A stretch of 64,000 nt of DNA from the NCBI GenBank assembly GCA_021464245.1, contig JADCRB010000008.1:681590-745589 (forward strand). The letters run 5' to 3'. Below the pieces are notes generated by a model, which searched no databases, was not told where the DNA came from, and saw nothing but the letters and a program-made list of their open reading frames with translations. Positions 47,186 to 58,871 of the stretch are shown here, in pieces; position 1 is the stretch's first letter; every line of letters begins with the position of its first letter. Position numbers and translations under genes: made by a program. This stretch comes from Carallia brachiata (taxonomy: Eukaryota; Streptophyta; Magnoliopsida; Malpighiales; Rhizophoraceae).

Positions 47186-50100
47186 TCAAAGTCGTCTTAT
47201 GACCCTCAAGATCATTGATGCAACAATTGAGTACTGCCTGCTAGGTTGGTAGCTGGGCAACAGAAGTACTTGGCCTTTTACTCCAGTAAAAATTTTGAAC
47301 TGTCCCTGTAGTGCACGACTGGCTCTTCTCATCTTCACCCATTTTCTTCTTGTCTTCTCCATTCCTTGCATTAGAAAAGGCACTGGGGAAATCACTGAGT
47401 CCCAAGTTTCAATGAACTTGTTGATATGCCAGATCTGCAACACCCTCATAATTGGAACCTTTTACAAAAACAAGCAAGTTAATTATTATTGTTCAGTATT
47501 AATAACAAAGTGCAAGAATGTTAACCAAGGTATTTCAGTGTATAAAATAAACAAATAACGGATTAAGTTACGCCTAAGTATTTAGTGTCTCCATAAACAC
47601 AACTGTAGATCCTGATTAAGTTACGGGCAGTTCGTGGATGAATAAACTTATATATTCAGCTAAATCTAATTTCAGCTCTTATCTCTTATGCAACATAGTT
47701 AATTATTTGAGCAGAGTTTTCAATAAAATTTTTTTGGAAAAGCAACCGCACAACGTAGAGAGAAAGTATACTGTGATTTTATGCCTTCCTAGGCCCAAAC
47801 CTTCCCTTGCCCAATTCCCCAGTCCTCGAAAGCCCAAAGACAAAAAAAATAATACTAAAAAATAAAAAGACATTCAAAACATTTTGTCTTGCCTTTCGAT
47901 GGTCGGAGAGTTCCATGTAAGGTGGCTGATAACGGTGAGGTGGAGGAGGGTGTACTGATGCAGATTTCCCTGTGCTAGAAGAAAAACAATGATAAGCCAT
48001 CAAAAAAATTAAAAGTCAACTGTCAACAACCGAGGGATCAACCAAAAAAAAGAAAAACAAAATCACCTGAATGTCCCGACGACTTTTCAGTTTGCTTATC
48101 ACCAAGATGGAAGTGATAACTACAGAGCAAGAAACAGATAACAAACATATTTAGCATGATAAGTTTATTTACAAAACAAAATAAAAGAAAAAGGACACAT
48201 GAAATAGATTAAAATGTACAAGATTGAAAATTCAATATTTTTTTGCTGCAACAGAAATCCTTCACGAGCAAAAAAGAAACGTGACATAATCAAGAAGCCT
48301 CCTTATGGGACACCTGCAAGACCATTACTATTGCCTATAATTTCAAGAATCCAACGGTGCAGATGATCACGAAGGTCAGATTTAGAAGTAATCTACAAAT
48401 TATGGTGTTATTAATCTCTTAAGCATTAACAATTGTTGAAAGAATTTTCGCACCCCCAAATTGGTCTCACACTCAAGTAGAGATCTTCACTAATGAAGTA
48501 GGGAATGTGCGAGCCAGCCAATGGGGTCCTCAGCTCAAGCAACAGCAAAGGCCTCCATAAGTTCAGGGATCCTTTGTTTGCAAGGGGAGATGAAGGATCA
48601 CCTATCACACACAAACAAAGCCTTACCGTTGCATCGCACGATAAAGATGTTTCCGTGACTCAAATCGATGAGGTTTTAGTCTCAAAACATCGGCCTTACA
48701 GCTGCATTGAGACCCTCCTCCTCGCCCAAGCAACGGAAGACAATTGGTTTTCAAAATAATGTAGGAAAGAAGACCTTTAGCTGCTAACAACAAGAGAATC
48801 TTCTTCTCTTTTCTTTTTGTAAAGGAGAAGAAATGTAAATTTTGACAGGGGTGAATGAAATGCATAACATAACAGCAGACTTTACCGCAGAATGAGTAGT
48901 TTGACGAAATTCATCTAGGCTGTCACCAATCTTCTCAATCAAACACATATTCCGCGTGCAATAATCATATCCTTCATCTTCACATTACGCTTCTTAACTG
49001 ACGAGCCATTCTTTGGCTTGTAGGGAATTTCCATGGTCTCTTCACCCAGGAATAAAATGGCATCGTCAATCTGTCTCCGGATTGCCTCCACCGCGCTTAT
49101 GCGCTTGCCATCCTTGTCATGAAGAGTGGTAGCCTTGATTTTACTGTGAGCCGCCACGTACAGAATAGCCATCTGAAGGAGCTCTCCTTGCTCAACATGA
49201 TTCAAAAGTTCATCGACTGTTTGATTTGTGTGCCAAGCAAGAAGGCTAATGCAATCCAAGAACATTTTCTGCCCAAAGTGGGCGAACTGTAAAAAGCTCC
49301 AAGGGAGGAAAAAAAAAAAAAAAGCGGCCATAAAAGGCACATGTTGTAAAATAAAAGAAAACATATTAGTGTCTCAGTTATTATTGTCTTGAATAGTATT
49401 TCGATTTAAATTATAATTAATATTTTTGAAATGAATATTGATAGTTTTTAAACAACTATCATTTTTATATTTCAAAAATTATTAATTTTATTTTAAAAAT
49501 ATCAATTCTAATTTTAATTAAAACACTGCTTAGATAAAAGCACTCGGACATGTATGCTTATTCAAAACAAAACACGTTAAAGCAAAACGTGAAATAAAAA
49601 AACAGACCATCTCTGGAAGAGAGCAAAATGATGAGCTTCAAAACAGAGTCTTTCTTGTTCCAACATTTCAAATACGTGTGAAGACTGCAATGCATCAGTA
49701 AGAGACAGCAATTAAATCAAACCATTGAAAAGTGTAAATTGCGTAGCGCGTTGGGTTGCGGGGTGTGTAAAAGATAGGCACCGCGCCAGGTGTCTTCGAC
49801 TGCAACATTGAGAGGAAGAAGCCCGTCCACAATTTCAGGGCCTTTGGTTAGGACATCAGTGCGAGCTCCATGTGCAAGAAGCAACTCCAGAAAATGATAC
49901 GAGAAATTAGCAGCAGCTCTGTGAAGTGGGATAGTATCCTTCCATGAAACGGGGTGTTTAAATTGACTTTGAAAGCAGACTCCCCTTGGAGGAGCGCCTT
50001 TGCAATATTTAAGGCAGAGTGGTTGCAGACATGGTAGAAACGTGAAGGAAAGAAGTAGCCTTTGCATCCGATGGCATAAGGACTGTAGGATCGGATGAAT

Positions 50101-50190
50101 CTCAGAAAAGCATCCTTGTCGTCCGCTTCAGTTACTTCTTCCCAGACATCGTCATTGGTCGCACACTCATACAACATTTCACACTCAGTT
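47186..50190 (-). pseudogene. Ankyrin-repeat family gene, copy 1 (broken, first exon missing)
   Basis: Exons, read on the minus strand: about 50190-49730, 49684-49608, 49268-48886, a relic at 48313-48240, 48119-48067, 47969-47893 and 47458-47186. Exon 2 holds ankyrin-type sequence (PLHRAAANFSYHFLELLLAHGARTDV). Later exons carry LKCWNKKDSV and KMFLDCISLLAWHT, as in a large plant ankyrin family of unknown function, and the last ends VIRRL. Damage: a frameshift at about 49935-49955, a 2-bp loss in the 77-bp exon, at least two frame breaks plus loss of the donor in the 48.3-kb exon, and no first exon. One intron uses a GC donor (AAAG|GCAAGA, 47893). The last three exons are intact. Clearly a pseudogene. 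Confidence 0.82.
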
Positions 50191-50714
50191 ATGTTGGAAA
50201 TTTTTTATATAGTAATTTAAATTATTAAATTATAAAAAATATATTAAATAAAAATTAAAAAATTATTATATATTATTAAATTAATTAATTGAATACTTTT
50301 TATATATTTTACTAAATATGTTTACATAATCTTAGTCTCTTAATTTTGCCAATGTCACGATATGCATAGCAACCAGCGAAATTCTAGGTTCATTTTAGTT
50401 AAATTCTATTTTGCTGATTCTCGCAATTTTAATGGCTCTTGCTTCTGCTCTTACGTGGAAGAGGAGAGCAATTTGATGGATGATCTGGAAAATTTGCCAC
50501 ATCGGTAGCGACCCTTAATAATATATATATAATAAACAGCTTTTATATACCGTCATTTAATTTAACCAAAAGTCTTTTTTTTTTCATAGAGAGAAAAAAA
50601 AAAAAAAAGGCGAAGTGCGGAGCCATTCGTAAATTCTGTGATTCTATTTCCAAAATCTCTCTCTCTCTCTCTCTCTCTCCCGTTCCTTGCTTTCCTGCTT
50701 TATGTTGTTCTTCT

Positions 50715-51371
50715 TATTGTTGTCAATTCGGGCAAGACCGACCGGTTTAATCAGTCAATTGGTGACCAATCAGATGTCCGGTCTGGATTGTAATTTAAAT
50801 TTACTGCGGACCGAACCGGTCAAAATCCGGTCAACGAACCGGTTCAATCGGCCCCAGGTTGACCGGGTTGGTCACTTTTAATAATTAAGGAAAAATTTCA
50901 CACAATTTTATAAAATTTAGTTTTCAAACATCTGATTTTCAATATGAAAAGTAAGTCTCATACCACTAGACCAACTTATAACTTGTTGTGATTTTTTTTT
51001 TACTTATTATTTTATCAAATGTCTCATATAATACATATACTATCTTATGTATCTTATAAATTAACACTTACTATTTTCTTTTTTTTGTTAAGATAATTAT
51101 TAATTTTTTTAAATTGTTAATTCTATCTTATAATAAATTTTAAATCATATATTTTAAATTTATAAATGTAAGTATTCTAATACATACATATGTATTATAA
51201 TATTACATTTTACATATAAATTTTGATGTATAATATATATAATATTTTTTTATATATTTAATATTAAATACCGTTTTACTGGTTCAATTTCCGGTTAAAC
51301 TGGTTGAATCGGTTGGACCTTGAATCACTAAACTTTTTGGTTCAACGTCCAGTCCGGTTCTTACAACATTG
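50715..51371. mobile_element. hAT-like insertion with 8-bp target duplication
   Basis: A 657-bp element interrupts the duplicated NIPA flank. GTTCTTCT occurs on both sides (50707-50714 and 51372-51379). Ends are inverted (TATTGTTGTCAA on the left; TTACAACATTG on the right). The interior has many CCGGT/ACCGG motifs near both ends and an AT-rich centre. No coding capacity. The intact paralog at about 58295-58310 shows the uninterrupted site. Confidence 0.82.
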
Positions 51372-51418
51372 GTTCTTCTACCGATCCTTCTCGCATTAAC
51401 TGGCACACCCAATTTTTT

Positions 51419-51911
51419 GAGGTATTCATTTTATAAGTTTTAAATTTTTATAATTTTTTTATATAAGTTCTAAATTTTTTTAAAATTTTATTTGAAGTTT
51501 AAATTTTTTAATTTCTTACCAAACTAGTCTATTTGTTAACGAAAAATGATCAATCTATTAAAAATATGATTTTAACCTTGTAAAAATTATTTTAAAAAAA
51601 GTTAAATATACTAATTGAAATTTTTTTATCAAAAAGTATGTATTTTATATATTTAATTAGTATATTTATTGATTAAAAAAATATTGTATGTGTATATTTA
51701 TTGATGAAAAAAATATTTAATTTATTTATTTGACTTTATTTAATAATTTTTATTAGTTTAAACTCATTTATTAATAAATTGACCGCTTATCGTCAATAAA
51801 AGGACTGATTTGATAAAAAATCAAAAGATTTAAAACTGAAATAAAATATTAAAAAAATTTAGGACTTATATAAAAAGATGTAAAGGTTTAAAACTAAAAA
51901 AATTATATATC
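51419..51911. mobile_element. Long-TIR Mutator-type MITE with 11-bp target duplication
   Basis: A 493-bp insertion lies in the duplicated NIPA flank. CCCAATTTTTT is present at 51408-51418 and 51912-51922. The two halves are long imperfect inverted repeats of about 120-140 bp (for example TATATAAGTTCTAAATTTTTTT on the left mirrors AAAAAAATTTAGGACTTATATA on the right). Long TIRs with a 9-11-bp duplication indicate a Mutator-like non-autonomous element. The uninterrupted site is at about 58335 (CACACCCAATTTT). Confidence 0.82.
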
Positions 51912-52161
51912 CCCAATTTTTTATGTGTCTTTTTCTTGATTTATCTCAAAGTATCTTGATCATCAAATTTTCAAGATTAAAAAATGGAGGTGGGTCTTTA
52001 GCACCATTAAATTTAAATTTAATGATCTTCAAGCCACGTACTGTAAGACAATCGTGGTACAGAAAGAAAGAAAAAGGACGATAAATTAAAATATTTTGTC
52101 ACGAAGGCGACCATTATTTAACCATGATTATGCATAACCTTCAATTCCCAGGAAAGACAGG

Positions 52162-55100
52162 TCAAAATCGTCTTAAGACCTTCCAGATGGATGATGCAAC
52201 AGTCGAGTAATGCCTGCTAGATTGATAGTTGGGCCTTGGAAGTACTTTGCTTTTTATTCCAGGTTCAATTTTAGATTGTCCCTGTAGTCCACGTCTTGCT
52301 CTTCTTCTCATCTTCTCAATAAAAGGCTCAATAGAAATCGCCGAATTGGAAATGTCACTAAACTTGTTGATATGCCAAATCTCCAAAGCCCTCATAGTTG
52401 GAACCTTTTACAAAGAGAACAGACAAGCGAGTTAATTATTATTGTACAATATTAATGAAATATTACAAGAATATTAACCAAGGTATTTCAATGTCTAAAA
52501 TAAACAAATAACAGAGACAAAATTTATATTTACACCTAATTATTTAGTGTCTCCATAAACACAACTATGATTAAATTATGGGCAGTTCCTGGATGAATAA
52601 ACTTACATATTCAGCTGAATCCAATTTAAACTCTCATCTCTTTATGTCATATAGTTGATTCTTTGACCGGGGGTTCCAATAAATAAGTCTTGGAAAAGCA
52701 GCCACACAGTGTACGGAGAAAAACACTGTGATTTTATGTCTTCCTCGCCCCAAACGTTCCCCTGCCCAATCCTCCAATCCCCAAAAGCCCAAACACAAAA
52801 AAAAAGACATCCAAAATTTCGTCTTACCTTTGGATGGTCGAAGAGTTCCATGTAAGGTGGCTGGCAACGGTCAGGTGGAGGAGGATACACTGATGCCGAT
52901 TTCCCTACGTTACAAGAGAAAAAAGACAACGATAAACCATCAGAAAAATTAAAAGTCAACTGTCTACGACCGAGGGACCGAAAAGAAAATCACCTGAATG
53001 TCCCGATGACTTTTCAGTTTGCTTATTATCTAGATAGAAGCGATAACTACAGAGCAAGAAACAAATGACAAACATATTTAGCTTCGTAAGTTTATTCACA
53101 AAACAAAATAAAAGAAAAAGGACACATGAAACAGATTAAAATTTATAAGATTGAAAATTCAACAGAAAAAACTAACAAAAACACTCAAGTTCCTAACCAC
53201 TTGAGATTGCTCAAATCAATATCGTTTTGCTGCAACAGAAATCTTTCGCGAGGAAAAAGAGACGTGACATAATCAACGACCTCCTTATGAGTCACCTGCA
53301 AGACCATTATTATTGTCTATAATTTCAAGAATCCAAAGGTATAGATGATGATAGAAATTAGACTTAGAGTTGATGTTAGAAATTAGACTTAGAGGTAATC
53401 TACAAATTAAAGTTTCATGATATTTTACAAAGACAGTTGGCAAAAATTTGAAAGGAAAACTTTTCGGGATGGGGTCCAATGGAAGGAAGAAACGAGAGAT
53501 CGTATAAAATACATTCAGATTGAAGGAGATAGGTACATGGAATCAGAAAATGGACCATCTCGTAAATTGTTGAAAGAATTTTCGCAACCTCTCACACTCA
53601 ACTAGAGATATCTTCAATAATGAAGTAGGGATTATGCAAGCCAGCCAATGGGATCATCCGCTCAAGCAACAGGAAAGGCCCTTCATAATTTCACAGAGCT
53701 CCCTTCTTTGTGAGGGGAGGTGGAGGATCATCCGTCTCACAAAGCCTTACCCTTGCATCTCATGGCTCAAAGCTAGCCTTGACCTTTTAGTCACAAAACA
53801 TCATCTTTACAGTTGCATTGAGACCGTTCTCCTCACCCAAGCAACAGAATACGGTTTTCAAAATAATGTTGGAAAGAAGATCTTTAGCCGTTAACAACAA
53901 GATATCTTTTTATCTTTCTTTTAATTCTTTTTAACTTTCAGAAATGCTATTTTTCACGAAGATTGGTTCATGACTTCTCACGAATGACCCGTTGCAGCTC
54001 TTTTTTTTTTTTGTTGTTATTTAGACCTAATCAAAATAATTATAAAAAAAATTGTAAAAGTATGTCCTTATTTAATAACAAATATATTTTTTAAAAAATT
54101 AATATTTAAGATAATACTGAACACATTTAAGACTCATTGATTTTTTTTTTTTAAATAACAAAATCTTATGAAATTATTTTTTTCGTATACTAAAACCTTA
54201 AGAACAAAAGAAAAAAATTTAAAAAAAAAAAAAAGAAGGAGGAGTTGCAACTGTCATTTGTGAGAAGTCGTGACTTCATTTTCATTTGAATTTTTAAATC
54301 ACGTAACTACCATTGACAACCATTGACAGAGGGCGAATGAAATACATTTGAAAAACTAAAAACTTTTTAAATCACGTAACTACCATTGACAACCATTTGA
54401 AAAACTTTGCAGGGAAAAAAAGAGAAGAAATGTAAATTTTGACAGAGGGCGAATGAAAAACATAACATAACAGCGCACTTTACCTCAGAATGAAGAGTTT
54501 GACGAAATTGATCTAGACTGTCACCAAAGCCTCCATCTCCACATTGCATTTCTTAACTGACAAGCCATTCTCTTGAGATGGGAATAAAATTCCATTGTTA
54601 ATCCGTCTTAGGATTGCATCCATGGCGCTTATGTTCTTGCCATCCTTGCCCTGAAGAGTGGTAGCCTTGATTTTACGCTGAGCTGCCACGCGTAGAACAG
54701 CCATCTGAAGGAGCTTTCCTTGTTCAACATAATTCAAAAGTTCATCGACTGTTTGATCTGTGTGCCAAGCAAGAAGGCTAATGCAATCCAGGAACATTTT
54801 CTGCTCAAAAGGGATAATACAACACACGCAAACTGTAAAATCTCCAGAAAACAAAAAAAGGGGCCAAAAAAGGTGCATGGTACAATAATAGTTGAATGTG
54901 TGGAAGAGAAATTAAACAAAATATGTAAAAGCAAAACGTGAAACAAAAGACAGACCATCTCTGGAAGAGAGAGCAAAATGATAAGCTTGAAAACACGGTC
55001 TTTCTTGGTCCAACATTTCAATTACGTGTGAAGGCTGCAATGTATCAGTAAGAGACAGACATTAAATCAAGTAAAAAAAGTTGGTGTAAACACAAAACAC

Positions 55101-56167
55101 ACGATTTTTTTTTTTTTTTCCAAAGAAAAATAATTTGGGGATTTAGAGTAATTTAAAGTTTTAAAGTTCAAAATTTAAAGTAATGCTCAATCAAATTTTA
55201 GTTTTAATTTTTTAAAAAAATATAAATCTATGCCCTAGTTTTAATTGTGCTCTTAAATCAAACCATTGACAAGTGTATCGAAAAATATATCTAAACACAA
55301 AAAATCACAAATAAAAATAGCCACAATTACAACACAATCGATTAAACAGAATTTAGATAATTAATATTTATAGTAAAAGTAAACATATTTTTTATTTGCC
55401 ATACTGTAGTAATTTTTTGTCTGTCATTTACATGTGTTCGTGTAACGAGATTCATAATGAATACAGACTATAGATTGGCAGAGTTAAGAATGACAAAAGG
55501 AAAATAAAATAGAAGTGTCAAGTGTGTTGGGCTGGGGGTGTCAAGATAGGCACCAGACCAGGTGTCTTCGACTGCAACATTCAGAGGAAGAAGCCCCCGT
55601 CGACAACTTGAGGGCCTTTGGTTCGGACGTCGGTGCGAGCACCATGTGCAAGAAGCAACTCCAAAAAATCATATGAGAAACTAGTGGCAGCCCTATGAAG
55701 AGGATGGTAATGGTCTCCCTCGGTGAAATGGGTGTTTAAATTGACTTTGAAACCAGACTCTCCACGAAGCAGCGCCTTTGGGATATTAACAGCGGAGTGG
55801 GCGCAGACATTGTAGAAATGGGAAGGAAAGAAGTAGCCATTGCATCCGATGACAGAAGGACTCAAGGATCCGATGAATTTCAGAAAATCATCCTTGTCGT
55901 CCGGAACAATTGCGTCTTCCCAGGCTTGATCATCATCAGTGCCAATACTCGTCATGAACCTTTCATCTGCTGCTTTCTGCTTTCACAAAAAAATATATAC
56001 AATAGAAGAAGAAGTGGTAAATATTAAGCGTCCGCAAATATACAAAAAGTTAGAACTACAAAGAGAAGAAGAAGAAGGAAGAAAGTGGCGACCACAGCTT
56101 CCTCGTCCATCTCCCCATCCGAATCCGCTTTGAAAGGATCATAGGGGAAAATATCAGAAACTGACAT
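52162..56167 (-). pseudogene. Ankyrin-repeat family gene, copy 2 (more complete, still broken)
   Basis: Proposed exons on the minus strand: first exon from the ATG at 56167 (MSVSDIFPYDPFKADSD), 55976-about 55540, 55034-54956, 54800-54484, 53295-53198, 53046-52994, 52904-52828 and 52404-52162. Exon 2 has ankyrin sequence (PLHRAATSFSYDFLELLLAH, then HGARTDVRTKGPQ). Later parts read LKCWTKKDRVFKLI, KMFLDCISLLAWHTDQ, YPPPPDRCQPPYMELFDHPK and end KVLRRF. Splice phases fit from 53295 to the end. Lesions: two extra G (minus strand) at 55594-55598, a TAA at 55022-55024 where copy 1 has TAT, and a frame break in the 54.5-kb exon shared with copy 1. The family is common in plants; its function is unknown to me. 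Confidence 0.82.
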
Positions 56168-56339
56168 GATATTGAGTCGATCAACAGTACCTGCGCGGTT
56201 GTGAACGCGGCAGAGAGGGATAGTTGGAGAGTGAGTGCGTGTGCGTTCGACGGCGGCGTCGCGAGGGGGAGAAGTAAGAAATTTTGGGGTGAGGAGAGTG
56301 GGGCCCAAGGCGGACTTGGTCTGTTGGTGTGCCTCACCA

Positions 56340-57012
56340 TATAGTTTGCTAAATATTTTTTTTGGGAGTTATACGATTTAAAAATTAATATTTGGTATAT
56401 AGAAACCTAATACATTGAATAATTATTTTATTATTTAAATGAATAACTAATAAATATCAGTTTTGTTTAATACTATAGTTTTATTTTAACAACCAACAAC
56501 AACGATTGATAATCAGTAATAATAATAAATAATTAGTAACAAACATAAATCAACATTAACGTGTTAATGTTATATATTAATCAATTAAAATAATATTTAA
56601 TTTTGATATATAAATGTAATTATATAATTTATTATTTAACAACGAACTTACTTGTAAATGAATTTTAAGATTAAATTTGAGCGCCATTTGTTTATGTAAA
56701 TGAAAAAATTTGATGCATGTCATGAAGTTGAGTGATCGATCCAAATTCTTAAGCTTAAAAAGAGAATTAATGAATACAGAAGGAGAAACATTAATCGTGT
56801 TTGATTCGTACCTAGATGGTTGTCTGATTGTCTCCGGAATAAAGAATAGACACTGCAGAATGAGGGGCAAAAAAAAGAAGAAAAAGAAAGAAAAGAAAAG
56901 ATTAATGTTGTGTCTAGCTGTGACGAAGACAGAACTAAACTGCAAATCAACACAAAGATGCCAATAAATAAGCCAGAAAAAACAATAAAATAATAAAATA
57001 AAAGTGGCAAAT
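56340..57012. other. AT-rich spacer between ankyrin copy 2 and the auxilin fragment
   Basis: Low-complexity AT-rich sequence with AATAAT runs (56470-56540) and an A/G-rich run at about 56868-56900. Overlapping frames on the minus strand (56577-57223) are Phe/Leu/Ser-rich products of this composition. No gene is supported. Confidence 0.4.
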
Positions 57013-57460
57013 ATGTTGGACGAAAACCCAATTTCGAATTCGAGATCGCAGAATTTGGGAGGTTTAAGCGATGTTTTTGACATGTTTGATGGTACTCAAG
57101 CGAGCTTAAAGCAGTCAAATAAAAGTAGCAATCGCGCTTCTTTTGATTAGCATTCCATTGTTTCGAATTCCAGTTTTTCCAGTATGAAAACTTCATTCGA
57201 TGATGATATATTTGGGGGGTCACCCAGCTGGAGCTCTACTGATAATGATGACCTTTTTTTTTTATGGGTCTTGTGCTTCCAAACCACCAAAACAGAGTGC
57301 ACCGAATTTCGGCTCAAACTCGAAGAGTCCAAGCTGGAGTGAATCAGTTGGTTTCGATGATTTAATACAGCCAGACAGGCAGAACACTCGAGTGCAGTTG
57401 ATCGAGAATCCTTTTTTGGCATGCCCCCTCGATGCACCAATGTACCAAAGCCAAGGGCCA
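57013..57460 (+). pseudogene. Auxilin-like protein fragment
   Basis: Frame 1 from 57013 reads ENPISNSRSQNLGGLSDVFD, then FDGT, a stop TAG after NRASFD, and SFDDDIFGG. After a poly-T run at about 57254 the reading continues in another frame with SKPPKQSAPNFGSNSKSP, SVGFDDLI and QPDRQNTRVQ up to LACPLDAP. The spaced FDD(I/L)(F/I)-type motifs and the Ser/Asn-rich linker resemble the central, clathrin-adaptor-binding part of plant auxilin-related proteins. The J domain is absent. At least one stop and one frameshift make it a dead fragment. Assignment rests on motif resemblance only. Confidence 0.6.
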
Positions 57461-58055
57461 TGTCTTTTTTCCTTTTTTTTTTGTTGGGTGCTGAAGGCCT
57501 TTATCTTCGATAAGCACCACCAACATTACATAGTGTTATTTTTATCATACTTTAAATACATATTACAGGTTCACAATCTCAAATTGGATTAAGGCAAAGC
57601 AATCTCCTCCTCGAGTCAACAGAATTTTTCTTTTCATTTTCACAAGATGAGTTACAGTCCCCTCCGGCGGTTGGAATTAAGGAAAGATTACGCCTGATTT
57701 GGTAATGTATTATATATTTTTATATATAATTTCTTATGTTTTTTTTTTTTTAAGAACAAGAGGTAGATGGTGAGATTGCATGAATAATGAGTAGGTTCGA
57801 GTGATTTATCATCTCAAATTCTGTGTGAGGACGATCTATAATAAGATAAATTATCGTATTCGAATTCTTATAAAGTTGAATTTTCGTAGATAAGCTGCGG
57901 TTTCAGTATTACGAACAGAGAATATTTTTATACGTAATAGTGTGTGAAGATAGTTCGTATAAAAAAAATTGCATGGATATACACGCACACGAGACCGCAT
58001 AATAAATTTTCATAAGATGGGTAACTCCATCCATACATAATATATAATTCCAAAC
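57461..58055. other. Intergenic sequence before the NIPA 5' flank
   Basis: Poly-T runs and AT-rich DNA. A segment at about 57770-57890 has weak SINE-like motifs (GGTTCGAGTGATTTATC, TATTCGAATTC) but no complete A-box/B-box arrangement. No gene is seen. Confidence 0.35.
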
Positions 58056-58871
58056 AATTTGATGGATGATTTGGAAAATTTGTAAAATGGGAAAATCGGT
58101 AACAACCCGTAAAAGTGAATACATAAACAGCTTTTATACACTGTCATCCAATTTAACAAAACTCTCTCTTTTTTTTTTTTTTTTTTTTTGTATAGAGAGA
58201 AAAAAACGCCAAGTGCGGAGGCACTCTCGAATTCTGGGATTCTATTTTCAGTAAATCTCACTCTCTCTCTGTCTTGTTGCCTCCCTGCTTCATTGTTGTT
58301 CTACCAATCCTTCTGGCATTAACTGGCACACCCAATTTTCTCTGTGTCTTTTTCTTGGTTTATTTTCCACTAATTTCAATTTCTAGGGCCCAAAAAAAAA
58401 AAAAAACCTGCTAAAGGATCTTGATCGTTAATTTTTCAAGATCACGATCAAAAACCTCCTTTGTCCTGGTGACAATGGAGGTGGGTGTTTAGCATAATTG
58501 CCTTGTGCAGTATGCCAAGCGAGGTAGGATTTTTCTTTTTTTTTAATCGTTAAGGATGTTTTTATTTGTTGCAAAAATTAAAATTTGGCGTGTAATGCGT
58601 TAAAAAGTTACGTTATAATCAAGTCATTTGTGTTATGTATTATTGATATTGACAGGACATTGGAGCATATGTCTTTTATACATTGGTTTCTGATACCACG
58701 TAATGTGATTTGGCAAGTTTTTTAAATTTTATTTTTTCTTTATCATAATTGTGATTTTTTTTTTTTTTTTGGGTTCAATTTTGTTTAAGGTTTGGATGCA
58801 TGCGTGTAGGGAATTGGAGATCTTGGCGGTGCAAAATTTGTGATATTTTCAATTCCTTTCTTTCTTGATTA
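58056..58871 (+). promoter_or_regulatory. Promoter, 5' UTR and probable 5' UTR intron of the NIPA gene
   Basis: 58060-58500 is duplicated at 50470-52030. The part AAGTGCGGAGGCACTC...CTCTCTCTCTGTC (58210-58272) is CT-rich like a plant leader. An AG acceptor near 58809 (GTGTAG|GGAATTGG), about 60 bp before the ATG, suggests a 5' UTR intron. The donor is not certain. Confidence 0.45.

Larger units (their letters stand above)
50470..52030 (+). repeat. Duplicated 5' flank of the NIPA gene
   Basis: About 400-500 bp homologous to 58060-58500, split by two transposons. Shared blocks: GATGATCTGGAAAATTTG with AAACAGCTTTTATA, then AAGTGCGGAG(C/G)CA with TTCTATTT and CTCTCTCT, then CTTCTCGCATTAACTGGCACACCC (50610-51410), and finally CTTGATC..TTTTCAAGAT and GGAGGTGGGT near 51957-52000. 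The NIPA coding sequence is not included, so this is a promoter and leader without a gene. Confidence 0.85.

Noticed and set aside
56577..57223. Long minus-strand frames rich in Phe, Ser and Leu
   Set aside because: They lie opposite AT-rich spacer and the plus-strand auxilin-like fragment, with no recognisable domain.
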